A DNA stretch of 64,000 nucleotides, from NCBI RefSeq assembly GCF_018069625.1, contig NZ_CP072941.1:6014001-6078000 (forward strand), written 5' to 3'. The position numbers were made by a program, and so were the translations under genes. How positions within the stretch are numbered: the stretch's first letter is position 1; the number at the start of each line of letters is the position of its first letter. The notes beneath the pieces are model-generated. The model was not told the DNA's origin. It made no database searches and saw nothing but the letters and a program-made list of their open reading frames with translations. Shown here one piece after another: positions 1 to 8,478 of the stretch. The stretch is from Streptomyces yatensis. GTDB lineage: Bacteria; Actinomycetota; Actinomycetes; Streptomycetales; Streptomycetaceae.

Positions 1-314
1 CGTTCCCCCACCCCGGGCGGGGCTCGCCCGGGACCCCGATGGGGCTCCGCCCCGGCCCCGGCGTACGCGCGAGACGCGTTTCGTTCCCCACCCCGCCCCT
101 TCCCGTAACCGGGGCTCCGCCCCGGACCCGCTCCTCAAACGCCGGAGGGGCTGGAAGACGGGGCGCCGCGCCCCCTCGGATCCAACGAGCCGCCCCCTCG
201 GGACCGACGGGCTGAGCCCCCAACTCTCAGCCCCTCCGGCGATTGAGGAGCGGGGTCCGGGGCGGAGGCCCCCTTCGGGAAGGGTCGGACCCCGGTTCGG
301 GGAGGGTTGGCGGG
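1..314. repeat. Repeat-rich noncoding stretch upstream of hutH
   Basis: I see no gene here. Two imperfect direct copies of a block containing GTTCCCC-ACCCC and GGGGCTCCGCCCCGG lie at about 1-55 and 82-125. A long inverted pair follows: 111-153 (begins GGGGCTCCGCCCCGGACC, ends GCCGGAGGGGCTG) is the near-perfect reverse complement of 228-272 (begins CAGCCCCTCCGGCG, ends GGGCGGAGGCCCC), with a few changes and about 75 bp between the arms. Repeats of this kind are common between Streptomyces genes. The pair could fold as a large cruciform or hairpin and may end transcription entering from the left. It stops about 40 bp before the hutH promoter. Confidence 0.7.
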
Positions 315-343
315 GTGACAGGGTGCGATTCACTCTCTAGGGT
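315..343 (+). promoter_or_regulatory. hutH promoter (-35 GTGACA, -10 TAGGGT)
   Basis: GTGACA at 315-320 and TAGGGT at 338-343 are 17 bp apart, close to the vegetative sigma consensus of Streptomyces. Transcription would begin near 350-352, at or beside the hutH start codon, so the mRNA may be leaderless. This fits the weak ribosome-binding site in front of hutH. Confidence 0.6.
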
Positions 344-351
344 GCCTGAAT
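328..351. promoter_or_regulatory. Candidate hut operator ATTCA-N14-TGAAT
   Basis: ATTCA at 328-332 and TGAAT at 347-351 form a dyad with a 14-bp centre that contains the -10 box and ends at the hutH start. The same dyad with the same 14-bp centre lies over the -10 region in front of hutU (57152-57175). A repressor bound here would block the polymerase directly. The repeat is seen in sequence; its function is inferred. Confidence 0.45.
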
Positions 352-1896
352 ATGGATATGCACTCTGTGGTCGTGGGGACGTCCGGAACGACCGCCGACG
401 ATGTCATCGCCGTGGCACGCGGCGCAGCGCGCGTCGAGGTCTCCGAGGCGGCGCTCGAGGCCGTCGCGGCCTCGCGGCAGGTGATCGACGATCTCGCCGC
501 CAAGCCCGAGCCCGTCTACGGCGTCTCCACCGGCTTCGGCGCGCTCGCCGTACGTCACATCAGCCCCGAGCTCCGCGCCCAGCTGCAGCGCAACATCGTC
601 CGTTCGCACGCCGCCGGCATGGGCGCGCGGGTCGAGCGCGAGGTGGTGCGGGCGCTGATGTTCCTGCGGCTGAAGACGCTCGCGTCCGGCCGTACCGGGG
701 TCCGGCCCGTCGTGGTCGGGACGATGGCCGCGCTCCTCAACGCGGGGATCACCCCCGTGGTGCACGAATACGGTTCGCTGGGCTGCTCCGGGGACCTCGC
801 GCCGCTGTCCCACTGCGCGCTGACCCTGATGGGCGAGGGCGAGGCCGAGGGTCCGGACGGGGTGGTGCGCCCGGCCGGCGAGCTGCTGGCCGAGCACGGT
901 ATCGAGCCGGTCGAGCTCCGCGAGAAGGAGGGGCTCGCGCTGCTCAACGGCACGGACGGGATGCTCGGCATGTTGATCATGGCCTGCGCCGATCTCGCCC
1001 GGCTGTTCACCGTCGCCGATGTGACCGCCGCCCTCTCGCTGGAAGCGCTGCTCGGCACCGACCGCGTCCTCGCACCCGAGCTCCACGCCATCCGCCCCCA
1101 CCCGGGGCAGGCCGCCAGCGCCGCCAACATGCTGCGGGTGCTGGAGGGTTCGGGGCTCACCGGGCACCACCAGGACGACGCGCCGCGCGTCCAGGACGCG
1201 TACTCGATCCGCTGCGCCCCGCAGGTCGCGGGCGCGGGCCGGGACACCCTCGCGCACGCCCGGCTGGTCGCCGACCGCGAGCTGGCCTCCGCGGTGGACA
1301 ACCCCGTCGTCCTGCCGGACGGTCGGGTGGAGTCCAACGGCAACTTCCACGGCGCCCCCGTGGCGTACGTCCTGGACTTCCTCGCCATCGCGGCGGCCGA
1401 CCTCGCCTCGATCGCCGAGCGCCGCACCGACCGGCTGCTGGACAAGAACCGCTCCCACGGCCTGCCGCCCTTCCTGGCCGGCGACCCGGGCGTGGACTCG
1501 GGGCTGATGATCGCCCAGTACACCCAGGCGGCGCTGGTCAGCGAGATGAAGCGGCTGGCGGTGCCCGCCTCGGTCGACTCCATCCCGTCCTCCGCGATGC
1601 AGGAGGACCATGTCTCGATGGGCTGGTCGGCGGCGCGCAAGCTGCGTACGGCGGTGGACAACCTGGCCCGTGTCCTGGCCGTCGAGCTGGTCGCCGCCAC
1701 CCGCGGCGTCGAGCTGCGCGAGGGGCTGGAGCCCGCGCCCGCGAGCCGGGCGGTGCTGGCGGCGGTGCGCCGGGCGGGCGTCGAGGGGCCGGGCGGGGAC
1801 CGCTATCTGGCGCCCGACTTGGCGGCGGCGGACGCGTTCGTACGATCCGGAAAGCTGATCGAGGCCGTGGAGTCGGTGACGGGCCACCTGGACTGA
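352..1896 (+). CDS. hutH: Histidine ammonia-lyase HutH
   Basis: Removes ammonia from L-histidine to give trans-urocanate, the first step of histidine breakdown in the cytoplasm. The 514-residue protein matches the family length and keeps the catalytic set: Tyr56, His86, the cofactor triad Cys145-Ser146-Gly147 in GSLGCSGDLAPLSH, Asn199, Gln281, Tyr284, Arg287, Phe332 and Glu398. The triad is Cys-Ser-Gly rather than Ala-Ser-Gly; as I recall, the Streptomyces griseus enzyme has the same variant, which still forms the MIO cofactor. The start is ATG 352; ATG 358 two codons later is an alternative. The rest of the pathway (hutU, hutF, hutI) lies 55 kb away, and the shared upstream dyad suggests co-regulation. 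Confidence 0.96.
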   Translation: MDMHSVVVGTSGTTADDVIAVARGAARVEVSEAALEAVAASRQVIDDLAAKPEPVYGVSTGFGALAVRHISPELRAQLQRNIVRSHAAGMGARVEREVVRALMFLRLKTLASGRTGVRPVVVGTMAALLNAGITPVVHEYGSLGCSGDLAPLSHCALTLMGEGEAEGPDGVVRPAGELLAEHGIEPVELREKEGLALLNGTDGMLGMLIMACADLARLFTVADVTAALSLEALLGTDRVLAPELHAIRPHPGQAASAANMLRVLEGSGLTGHHQDDAPRVQDAYSIRCAPQVAGAGRDTLAHARLVADRELASAVDNPVVLPDGRVESNGNFHGAPVAYVLDFLAIAAADLASIAERRTDRLLDKNRSHGLPPFLAGDPGVDSGLMIAQYTQAALVSEMKRLAVPASVDSIPSSAMQEDHVSMGWSAARKLRTAVDNLARVLAVELVAATRGVELREGLEPAPASRAVLAAVRRAGVEGPGGDRYLAPDLAAADAFVRSGKLIEAVESVTGHLD

Positions 1897-1899
1897 ACC

Positions 1900-1989
1900 G
1901 GCCGCGTGGACGGCTGAGGCTATGTGGACGGCTGAGGCCGCGTGGACGGCTGAGGCCGCGTGGACGGAAGAGGCCGCGTGGATTGAGCG
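1900..1989. repeat. 18-bp tandem repeat after hutH
   Basis: Five head-to-tail units of 18 bp begin just after the hutH stop. The clearest unit is GGCCGCGTGGACGGCTGA; units start at 1900, 1918, 1936, 1954 and 1972, and the last two are diverged. The region is noncoding between hutH and the convergent LAXTG gene. Confidence 0.85.
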
Positions 1990-2023
1990 GTCCGCCCGGG
2001 CCGAACGCGCCGCGTCCGCGGCG

Positions 2024-2329
2024 TCAGTACGCCTCCGGGCGGGTCCGCCGCACGGAGGCCGTCACCATCGCGACGCCCAGGCCCAGAAAGGCCGTGCCGC
2101 CGAAGAGATACGGGGTGACGTCCACACTGCCGGTGTCGGCCAGATCCCCGTCGGGCACGGCCTCGGTCCTGGGCCCCGAGCCCGGCGATCCGGGCGAGGT
2201 CTGCGAGGACGCCGATGACGACCCCGGGTCCTCCACCGTCGCGTTGGCGGACGGAACGAACCACAGGGCGCACAGCAGCGAACCGGCAGCGGCGGCCGTC
2301 AGCAGCGGTCGGCGTGCGGACAACGGCAT
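2024..2329 (-). CDS. Small secreted protein with LAXTG sortase signal
   Basis: A 101-residue protein with an N-terminal signal peptide (two Arg at 6-7, hydrophobic 8-25, likely cleavage after SANA), a Ser/Pro/Gly-rich linker, and a C-terminal wall-sorting signal: LADTG at 63-67, hydrophobic segment about 73-93, then a short Arg-containing tail. Streptomyces class E sortases cut LAXTG-type signals, so the mature protein is probably linked to peptidoglycan and has only about 35 residues outside the signals. The start is uncertain: AAGGAGG at 2330-2336 touches ATG 2329, while TTG at 2323 (codon 3) has normal spacing. I do not recognise a function. It is convergent with hutH and divergent from the gene at 2429. 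Confidence 0.8.
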   Translation of the reverse strand: MPLSARRPLLTAAAAGSLLCALWFVPSANATVEDPGSSSASSQTSPGSPGSGPRTEAVPDGDLADTGSVDVTPYLFGGTAFLGLGVAMVTASVRRTRPEAY

Positions 2330-2428
2330 CCTCCTTGAGGCTGCGGCAAATTGACCCCGTGCGCCGATCGTAGTGACAACTGCGGGTCGTGCGGAAGCGA
2401 GACGGGTAGGACCCCTAACCTCCGTCGC

Positions 2429-2764
2429 ATGACGAGTACCGAGACATCCCGGTTTGTCCGGCTTCGCGTGGAGCTCGTGGTGGAGATCACCGATCCGGAC
2501 GAGCTGCGGCGCGCGACGTACGAGCGGATCGACGGCGATGAGTCCCTGGCCGCGGAGGAACGGGGACACGCCCGCCGCATGGTGGAGTCGGACGAGGCCG
2601 AGGCGCTGGCGTATCTGGTCGATCCGTTCGAAATGGTGGAGGAGGTGCCGGGGGTCGAACTGGCCCAGGCGTCCTGGAGCAGCGAGCACATCGACTACGA
2701 TCCTCGCGCCGCCGAGTGGTCCGGGGCCTTCGCCGAGCTGGACGAGGACGATGAGGACGACTGA
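2429..2764 (+). CDS. Conserved hypothetical acidic protein
   Basis: A 111-residue soluble protein, strongly acidic, with a C-terminus that is almost all Asp and Glu. No signal peptide or membrane segment is visible, and I do not recognise a named domain. The start ATG 2429 was chosen because the protein-like sequence begins there (MTSTETSRFVRLRVELVVEI); the upstream extension looks noncoding. There is no good ribosome-binding site, but TAACCT at 2416-2421 ends 7 bp before the ATG, which would fit a leaderless mRNA. Confidence 0.7.
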   Translation: MTSTETSRFVRLRVELVVEITDPDELRRATYERIDGDESLAAEERGHARRMVESDEAEALAYLVDPFEMVEEVPGVELAQASWSSEHIDYDPRAAEWSGAFAELDEDDEDD

Positions 2765-3097
2765 GGACGACTGATGACGACTGAGGACGGCTGAGGGCGG
2801 CTGAGGAGCCGGGTGGCGGCGCCCACGGCGGCCCTCGGGGCGGCGCACACGGCGGCTCAGGGCGGCATCGAGGGGGCTCAGGGCGGCGAAGACGGGGCGA
2901 AGACGGGGCCGAAGACGGCTGAGCCGTACGAGTCCGGGTGCCGACGGGTCTTAGGCTTGTCCGGTGTCTTTGCTAAGTGGCCTTGCGCACAGTTTTACTG
3001 TGCGTGGAACCGGCCAAAAGGTACAGGCGTTCTTTTCAGGCAGGTCCGGGGTTTCTGGGGTCCAGATCAAGATCCAGGTCAAATGGAGAAGCGTGTG
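2765..3097 (+). promoter_or_regulatory. Noncoding leader of the L,D-transpeptidase gene
   Basis: 332 bp without a gene. The left half is low-complexity, with GACGACTGAG-like and GGCGGCTCAGG-like units repeated in short tandem. The right half looks like control DNA: a possible -10 box TAGGCT at 2952-2957, and a hairpin at 2986-3004 (CGCACAG, five-base loop, CTGTGCG). GGAG at 3085-3088 is the ribosome-binding site for the gene at 3098. Confidence 0.45.
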
Positions 3098-4363
3098 ATG
3101 ACGGACGGCAAGCGCCGTAAGGGGCTGGTGGCCGCGGCCGCCGTGCTCGGCGGCGTACTCACTCTCGCCGCTTGCGGCGGCGGGGATGGCGGCGGCGACG
3201 ACGCCAAGAACGACGGGAACAAGTCGCAGTCGCAGGTCGACGAGGCAGCGGCCAAGGACGCGTCGGACGCCCACATCAAGATCACGCCGAAGGCCGGTGC
3301 GACGAACGCGGGCATCAACAGTGACACCAAGGTCACGGTCAGTGGCGGCAAGCTCAACTCCGTCACGATGACGTCCGCGGCGACCGGCAACACCGTGGCC
3401 GGGACCATATCGCCCGACAAGACGTCCTGGAAGCCGAGCGGGCAGCTGGAGCGGGCCACCCAGTACAAGATCTCCGCGTCCGCCGAGGACTCCAAGGGCC
3501 GTAAGGCGACCGAGAACTCGTCCTTCACCACCGTCTCGCCCGCCAACAGCTTCATCGGCAACTTCACGCCCGAGGACGGCTCCACGGTCGGCGTCGGCAT
3601 GCCGGTCTCGATCCGGTTCGACAAGGCGGTGACCAACAAGAAGGACGTCGAGTCGCACATCAAGGTCACCGCCAGCAGCGGCCAGCAGGTGGTCGGCCAC
3701 TGGTTCGACGGGAACCGGCTGGACCTGCGCCCGAAGGACTACTGGAAGGCGGGCTCGACCGTCTCCCTGAAGCTCGACCTGGACGGCGTCGAGGCGGCGC
3801 CCGGTGTCAAGGGCGTCCAGGAGAAGACCGTCAACTTCAAGATCGGCCACTCGCAGGTCTCGACGGTCGACGCCAAGTCCAAGGAGATGAAGGTCGTCCG
3901 CGACGGCAAGCTGCTGAAGACCATCAAGATCTCGGCCGGCAGCCCCGACAATACGACCTACAACGGTCAGATGGTGATCTCCGAGAAGTTCAAGGAGACC
4001 CGGATGAACGGTGCGACGGTCGGCTTCACGGACGACGACGGCAAGGGCGAGTACGACATCAAGGACGTCCCCCACGCGATGCGGCTGTCCACCTCGGGCA
4101 CCTTCATCCACGGCAACTACTGGGGCGCCAAGTCCATCTTCGGCAGCGTCAACACCAGCCACGGCTGTGTCGGCCTGTCGGACACCAAGGGAGCGGGCGA
4201 CCCCAACACGGACGGCGCCTGGTTCTACAACAACTCCCAGGTCGGCGACGTCGTCGTCGTGAAGAACTCCAACGACAAGACCATCCAGCCGGACAATGGC
4301 CTCAACGGATGGAACATGGACTGGAGCCAGTGGGTGTCCGGAAGCGCCGTCGGCAGCGCCTGA
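3098..4363 (+). CDS. L,D-transpeptidase lipoprotein (YkuD family)
   Basis: Predicted to make 3-3 cross-links in peptidoglycan outside the membrane. The 421-residue protein starts with a lipoprotein signal (lipobox LAAC in VLTLAACGGG), then a Gly/Asp/Lys-rich tether, two Ig-like domains (about 60-140 and 150-250) and a C-terminal YkuD catalytic domain with the His...SHGC signature (FIHGNYWG, then NTSHGCVGLS; catalytic Cys about 357). The architecture matches the actinobacterial LdtMt2 type. ATG 3098 follows GGAG at 3085-3088; upstream ATG 3083 is less likely because it overlaps the ribosome-binding site. A strong terminator follows directly. Confidence 0.92.
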   Translation: MTDGKRRKGLVAAAAVLGGVLTLAACGGGDGGGDDAKNDGNKSQSQVDEAAAKDASDAHIKITPKAGATNAGINSDTKVTVSGGKLNSVTMTSAATGNTVAGTISPDKTSWKPSGQLERATQYKISASAEDSKGRKATENSSFTTVSPANSFIGNFTPEDGSTVGVGMPVSIRFDKAVTNKKDVESHIKVTASSGQQVVGHWFDGNRLDLRPKDYWKAGSTVSLKLDLDGVEAAPGVKGVQEKTVNFKIGHSQVSTVDAKSKEMKVVRDGKLLKTIKISAGSPDNTTYNGQMVISEKFKETRMNGATVGFTDDDGKGEYDIKDVPHAMRLSTSGTFIHGNYWGAKSIFGSVNTSHGCVGLSDTKGAGDPNTDGAWFYNNSQVGDVVVVKNSNDKTIQPDNGLNGWNMDWSQWVSGSAVGSA

Positions 4364-4381
4364 CACACCGTCTCCTCACCA

Positions 4382-4425
4382 CCGCCGGGCGGCGGCCGGC
4401 CTTCGGGCCGGCCGCCGCCCGGCGG
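4382..4425. terminator. Strong hairpin terminator, UUCG loop
   Basis: A perfect 20-bp inverted repeat (4382-4401 and 4406-4425) around a TTCG tetraloop, 18 bp after the L,D-transpeptidase stop. There is no T-run, as is usual in Streptomyces. Confidence 0.85.
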
Positions 4426-4600
4426 TCTCACGACCGGCCGTCGAACGGCCGGAAGCCGTGGGCACGGCCGGTCACGGACCGGTGCGCGCCGTGGCGAGCC
4501 CCGTCGAGTGGCGTGCCGCCCCGGCCGGAGGAGAATGGGCCGAAGGGGGCCATCCCATCCGGCCGCGCCCGGCCGGAGGTGGCGATACGGAGGCGGCCCC

Positions 4601-5383
4601 ATGCCCGAAGTCACGTCCTATCAGCCCGGAACGCCCTGCTGGATCGATCTGATGGTCCCCGACCAACAGGCCGCCCTGGACTTCTACTCCGGGCTGTTCG
4701 GCTGGGAGGCGGAGGTCGGCCCTCCGGAGTCCGGGGGCTATGCGATATGCACCCTGAAGGGCAAGCCCGTCGCGGGGGCCATGTCCGCGCAGTCGATGTC
4801 CGGTGAGGGCCCGCCGCCGACCGTGTGGACCACGTACTTCTGCTCCGCCGACGCCCAGGCCACCTCGGAGGCCATCAGCCGGGCCGGCGGCACCGTGCTG
4901 CTGCCGGTCATGGACGTGATGGACCTCGGGCGGATGGTGGTGGCGGCCGACCCGCTGGGGGCCGTCTTCGGCGTCTGGCAGCCGCTCGGCTTCCCCGGCG
5001 CCGGTCTCGTCAACGAGCCGGGCACGCTGATCTGGAACGAGCTCAACACCACCGACCGGGAGGCGGCTTCGGCGTTCTACGCGGAGGCGCTGGGCCTGGA
5101 GTCGACGCCGATGGAGGGCGCCGAGGGCTATTTCGCGCTCTCGGTCGACGGCCGCACGGTCGGCGGGCTCCAGCCGTTGCGGGAGGGGATGCCGCCGGAG
5201 GTGCCGCCGCACTGGCTGGTCTACTTCGCCGTCGAGGACGCCGACCGCGCCGCGGCCAAGGTGTCCGCGGAGGGCGGCACGGTCCTCCGCCCGCCGTACG
5301 ACATGATCGCGGGCCGGATGTCCCTGGTGAAGGACCCGCAGGGGGCGCCGTTCGCCCTCATCGCGCCGAAGCCCATGAGCTGA
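4601..5383 (+). CDS. VOC family protein, two glyoxalase-like domains
   Basis: A 261-residue cytoplasmic protein of two tandem vicinal-oxygen-chelate domains (about 10-125 and 135-258). Each domain opens with the same pattern: PCWIDLMVPDQQAALDFYSGLFGW and, in the second, IWNELNTTDREAASAFYAEALGL-like sequence. Family members include glyoxalases, dioxygenases and drug-binding proteins; the substrate cannot be told from sequence. GGAGG at 4589-4593 sits 7 bp before ATG 4601 and fixes the start. It is convergent with the membrane protein gene at 5445. Confidence 0.85.
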   Translation: MPEVTSYQPGTPCWIDLMVPDQQAALDFYSGLFGWEAEVGPPESGGYAICTLKGKPVAGAMSAQSMSGEGPPPTVWTTYFCSADAQATSEAISRAGGTVLLPVMDVMDLGRMVVAADPLGAVFGVWQPLGFPGAGLVNEPGTLIWNELNTTDREAASAFYAEALGLESTPMEGAEGYFALSVDGRTVGGLQPLREGMPPEVPPHWLVYFAVEDADRAAAKVSAEGGTVLRPPYDMIAGRMSLVKDPQGAPFALIAPKPMS

Positions 5384-5444
5384 GCCACGGGCCGAACCGG
5401 CACGGCCCCCCGCCCGGCCCCGTTCAGCCCCGCTTCCAGGGGCC

Positions 5445-6908
5445 TCAGCCCCGCTTGAGGACGAAGTAGCCCGAGGTGGCGCCGACGGGCGTGTACCGCG
5501 TGTCCGGGTGGAGCTGCCCCGCGTAGTCGAGCACCTGCCGCACGGTGCGCTCCGGCGGCTCCTGCAGGGCTATGTAGTCCGGCTGTACGTCCTCGGTGGC
5601 GCCGACCCACAGCACCCGGCAGCGGCTGGTCAGACGGCTTATGGGCCCGACGTTGGCCTCCACCGTCGCCCCGTCCGGGATCCGGTCCAGCAGCCGCTCC
5701 ACCGCGGCGGCCTGCGGCGGCTTGTCGTAGGTGGCGCCCTGGGTGAGGCCGTACAGCGGCATGGAGGACGAGAGCGCCAGGGCCGCGCCGCAGACCGCGG
5801 CGGGCAGCTGGCGGGCGTACGAGGCGAGCCAGGGCCGCCGGGTGGCGCGAGTGCGGTCCAGGGCGTCCACCAGGGCCAGCAGGACGACCGGCATCAGCAC
5901 CGCGTTGTAGTGCCAGTCGGTGCCCCAGTAGTGGTCGTCGTGGGAGAGGAAGCGCCAGCCGAGGGTGGGCACGGCGGCCAGCATCAGCGGGGAGCGCAGC
6001 GCCAGCAGACCGGTGGTCGGCAGCAGGATCCACAGCAGGGTGCGCAGCGCGGTGCCGAAGGGGATCGTGCCGGTCTGCTCACCGCCGCTGCCGACCTTGT
6101 CCCAGTAGTCGTACGAACCCCCGCCGTTGAAGCCGGGGATGACGACGCCGAGCGCGAGCGCCGAGACGATGACGCCGAAGCCCATCAGCACGACGGCGAG
6201 CGGCACGGCGCGGGGGCCGCGCTCGGGGTCGCGCCGGGCGCGGATCCACACGACCGCGCCGATCGCGGCCACGGTGGCGCCCATGTCCTCCTTGACGAAG
6301 ACCAGTGGGGCGGCCCACAGCATCGCCGGGTACCAGCGCTTGCGGATCACCGCCTCCAGCGAGAAGGCGATGAGCGGAACGGCGAAACATATCTCGTGGA
6401 AGTCGAAGTCCACGGCGCGCTGGATGCCCCAGGAGACCCCGTAGGCGATGCCGATCGCGAGCCCCCGGCCGCGCCCGAGCAGCCGGGCGGCGACGCGGGT
6501 GACGGGGACGGCGGAGACGGCGAACAGCGCCGCCTGCGCGACCAGCAGCGTGACGGGGCCGGGGAAGAGCCGGTAGAGGGGGCCGAGCAGCGCCGTGATG
6601 GGGCTGAAGTGGTCGCCGAGGATATTGGCGCCGGGGCCCTTGAGATCGGCTATGGGGGCCTGGAAGTGGGCGTACGCCCGTATCGCCTGCTCGAAGATGC
6701 CCAGGTCCCAGGACATGGTGGCCATGCGGCGGTAGCGGCAGACCGACAGCGCCGTGAAGGCGGCGAAGAGGGCGAGGGCCAGCCAGTACGGATCGGCCCG
6801 CGGATGCCGCAGTAAACCCGCTCTCGCGACGAGCCGGGTACGCCCCGTGGTGACGGCGGTCGCCCTCTCGGCGCCGGTGCCGGGCGGAGCGGTTGCGGCC
6901 GTGTCCAT
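5445..6908 (-). CDS. DUF2079 multi-pass membrane protein
   Basis: A 487-residue integral membrane protein with about 10 hydrophobic segments. An acidic loop after the first membrane segment (YRRMATMSWDLGIFEQAI) and a later DFDFHE motif are typical of DUF2079, a family resembling GT-C membrane glycosyltransferases. The role is unknown; lipid-linked sugar transfer is one possibility. ATG 6908 is 84 bp from the divergent HNH lipoprotein gene, so the two may share a control region. The 5384-5444 gap is only 61 bp between convergent genes. Confidence 0.8.
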   Translation of the reverse strand: MDTAATAPPGTGAERATAVTTGRTRLVARAGLLRHPRADPYWLALALFAAFTALSVCRYRRMATMSWDLGIFEQAIRAYAHFQAPIADLKGPGANILGDHFSPITALLGPLYRLFPGPVTLLVAQAALFAVSAVPVTRVAARLLGRGRGLAIGIAYGVSWGIQRAVDFDFHEICFAVPLIAFSLEAVIRKRWYPAMLWAAPLVFVKEDMGATVAAIGAVVWIRARRDPERGPRAVPLAVVLMGFGVIVSALALGVVIPGFNGGGSYDYWDKVGSGGEQTGTIPFGTALRTLLWILLPTTGLLALRSPLMLAAVPTLGWRFLSHDDHYWGTDWHYNAVLMPVVLLALVDALDRTRATRRPWLASYARQLPAAVCGAALALSSSMPLYGLTQGATYDKPPQAAAVERLLDRIPDGATVEANVGPISRLTSRCRVLWVGATEDVQPDYIALQEPPERTVRQVLDYAGQLHPDTRYTPVGATSGYFVLKRG

Positions 6909-6991
6909 CCAGGGTCCTTATCGTGTGGGCGGTCTGTGCGAAAAGATACGCGAAGGGGGCGGGAAGGTTGCAGGGACGGTTTCGCATACCG

Positions 6992-7702
6992 ATGCGCGGT
7001 TCTGTGGCGGTGCTGGTCGCGCTGTTGGCGGTCGGCGGCTGCAAGGCCGGTGACCAGGGCGGTGACCAGGACAGTGACCGGGGTGGCGGCAAGGGCGGGG
7101 GCGCTTCGAGCGCGCCCGCGGCGTCCGGATCGGCCCTTACGGCTGTGTCCTCGCTCACAGTCAAAGGGCGTGCGCCGAAGACGGGTTATGAGCGCAGCGA
7201 GTTCGGCAGCTCGTGGGTGGACACCGACGACAACGGCTGCGGGACCCGCGACGACATCCTCAAGCGCGACCTGAAGGACGTGAGGTTCCGCGACGGCCAC
7301 TGCCTGGTCGCCTCGGGCACGCTCACCGACGATCCGTACACCGGCCGCGATGTGCGGTTCGTCCGGGGCCACAGCAAGGTCGACATCGACCATGTGGTGG
7401 CGCTGTCGGACGCCTGGCAGAAGGGCGCCCAGAAGTGGGACCGGGACAAGCGCCTGGCGTTCGCCAACGATCCGCTGAATCTGATCGCCGTGGACGCGTC
7501 CGCCAACCGCCGTAAGGGAGACGGCGACGCGGCGACCTGGCTGCCGCCCAACAAGGCCTACCGCTGCGACTACGTGGCGCATCAGGTGGCCGTGAAGAAG
7601 GCGTACGGGCTGTGGGTGACCGAGGCCGAGAAGGGTGCGATGAAGCGGGTGTTGGGCGGCTGCCCGACGGCGAAGCTGCCCGCGCGCTCGGGCGGCCGCT
7701 AG
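6992..7702 (+). CDS. Secreted HNH-nuclease-like lipoprotein (DUF1524/GmrSD type)
   Basis: A 236-residue protein with a short signal ending in a lipobox-like VGGC, a Gly/Asp-rich linker, and a C-terminal HNH-type domain of the DUF1524 kind: DIDHVVALSDAWQKGA, then LAFANDPLNL, then NRRKGDGDAATWLPP. The His, Asp and Asn residues of the HNH core are present. Such exported nucleases are common in actinomycetes and are thought to degrade extracellular DNA. The start is either ATG 6992 or TTG 6968, which has better purine-rich sequence upstream. It is divergent from the DUF2079 gene. Confidence 0.82.
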   Translation: MRGSVAVLVALLAVGGCKAGDQGGDQDSDRGGGKGGGASSAPAASGSALTAVSSLTVKGRAPKTGYERSEFGSSWVDTDDNGCGTRDDILKRDLKDVRFRDGHCLVASGTLTDDPYTGRDVRFVRGHSKVDIDHVVALSDAWQKGAQKWDRDKRLAFANDPLNLIAVDASANRRKGDGDAATWLPPNKAYRCDYVAHQVAVKKAYGLWVTEAEKGAMKRVLGGCPTAKLPARSGGR

Positions 7703-7846
7703 GCCCGCCGCGGCCGATGGCGGCCGGAGGCTGACCAAGACCGCGGTGAATCGTTGTCCAAGCAGTGGCCTAGGCCGCGCCGACTCCATACCATCGATCA
7801 ACGCCAGATCGTTTGTCGCGCCGCACGATCTCTGCCGGGAGGCTCA

Positions 7847-8464
7847 ATGATCCGCCGCCATACTGCGCTCTCCGTCTCCGCCGCGTCCGCGCTCCTCCTC
7901 TCCGCCCCGCTGCTCACCGCGTGCGGCGAGGCCCCGCGGCCCGGCGCCGCGGCGGTGATGGACGGCGGCCGGATCACCGTGTCCCAGCTCCAGGGGCAGG
8001 TCAAGGCCGTCCGGGAGGCGCAGCGCAATGACCCGAGGGCGGCTCAAATGGTCGCGGGCAGCGGCCGGCTGAGCCAGGACACGCTGATCCGGATGATCCA
8101 GTTCCGGGTGATCGAGCGGGCCGGTGAGGACAACGGGATCCACCTCACCCGCCGCGAGATCCAGCGCGCCCGCTCCGCCGCCGAGACGCAGAGCGGCGGG
8201 GCCACCGCCCTGCGCGCCCTGTACCTGCAGCAGGGCATCGCGCCCGCCGGGATCGACGAGGCCGTCCGGATGGACCTCACGCGCAACGCCCTGCTGCGCA
8301 AGCTGGGCACCTCCAAGGTCAACCAGGTGTTCGCCCGGACCTCCAAGGCGCTCGACATCAAGGTGAACCCCCGCTACGGAAAGTGGGACAACACCCAGGG
8401 CACCGCCGTCCTCGCCAAGGAGGCATGGCTGCGCACCTCCGGCGGCACTCCGGAGCAGGCGTAA
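7847..8464 (+). CDS. SurA N-terminal domain lipoprotein
   Basis: A 205-residue lipoprotein: signal peptide with lipobox LTAC, then a helical domain like the N-terminus of SurA/PrsA chaperones (MDGGRITVSQLQGQVKAVRE resembles the family start). No parvulin isomerase domain follows, so the protein is shorter than true SurA. A role in folding or holding exported proteins is inferred. GGGAGG at 7837-7842 precedes ATG 7847. It lies 14 bp upstream of mazG, so the two are probably co-transcribed. Confidence 0.82.
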   Translation: MIRRHTALSVSAASALLLSAPLLTACGEAPRPGAAAVMDGGRITVSQLQGQVKAVREAQRNDPRAAQMVAGSGRLSQDTLIRMIQFRVIERAGEDNGIHLTRREIQRARSAAETQSGGATALRALYLQQGIAPAGIDEAVRMDLTRNALLRKLGTSKVNQVFARTSKALDIKVNPRYGKWDNTQGTAVLAKEAWLRTSGGTPEQA

Positions 8465-8478
8465 GTTACGTTGCAAGG

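Noticed and set aside
337..1887. Long minus-strand open frames opposite hutH
   Set aside because: Antisense shadow of a high-GC gene; the sequence is Arg/Gly/His/Val-rich, without motifs, and the plus frame is a clear HutH.
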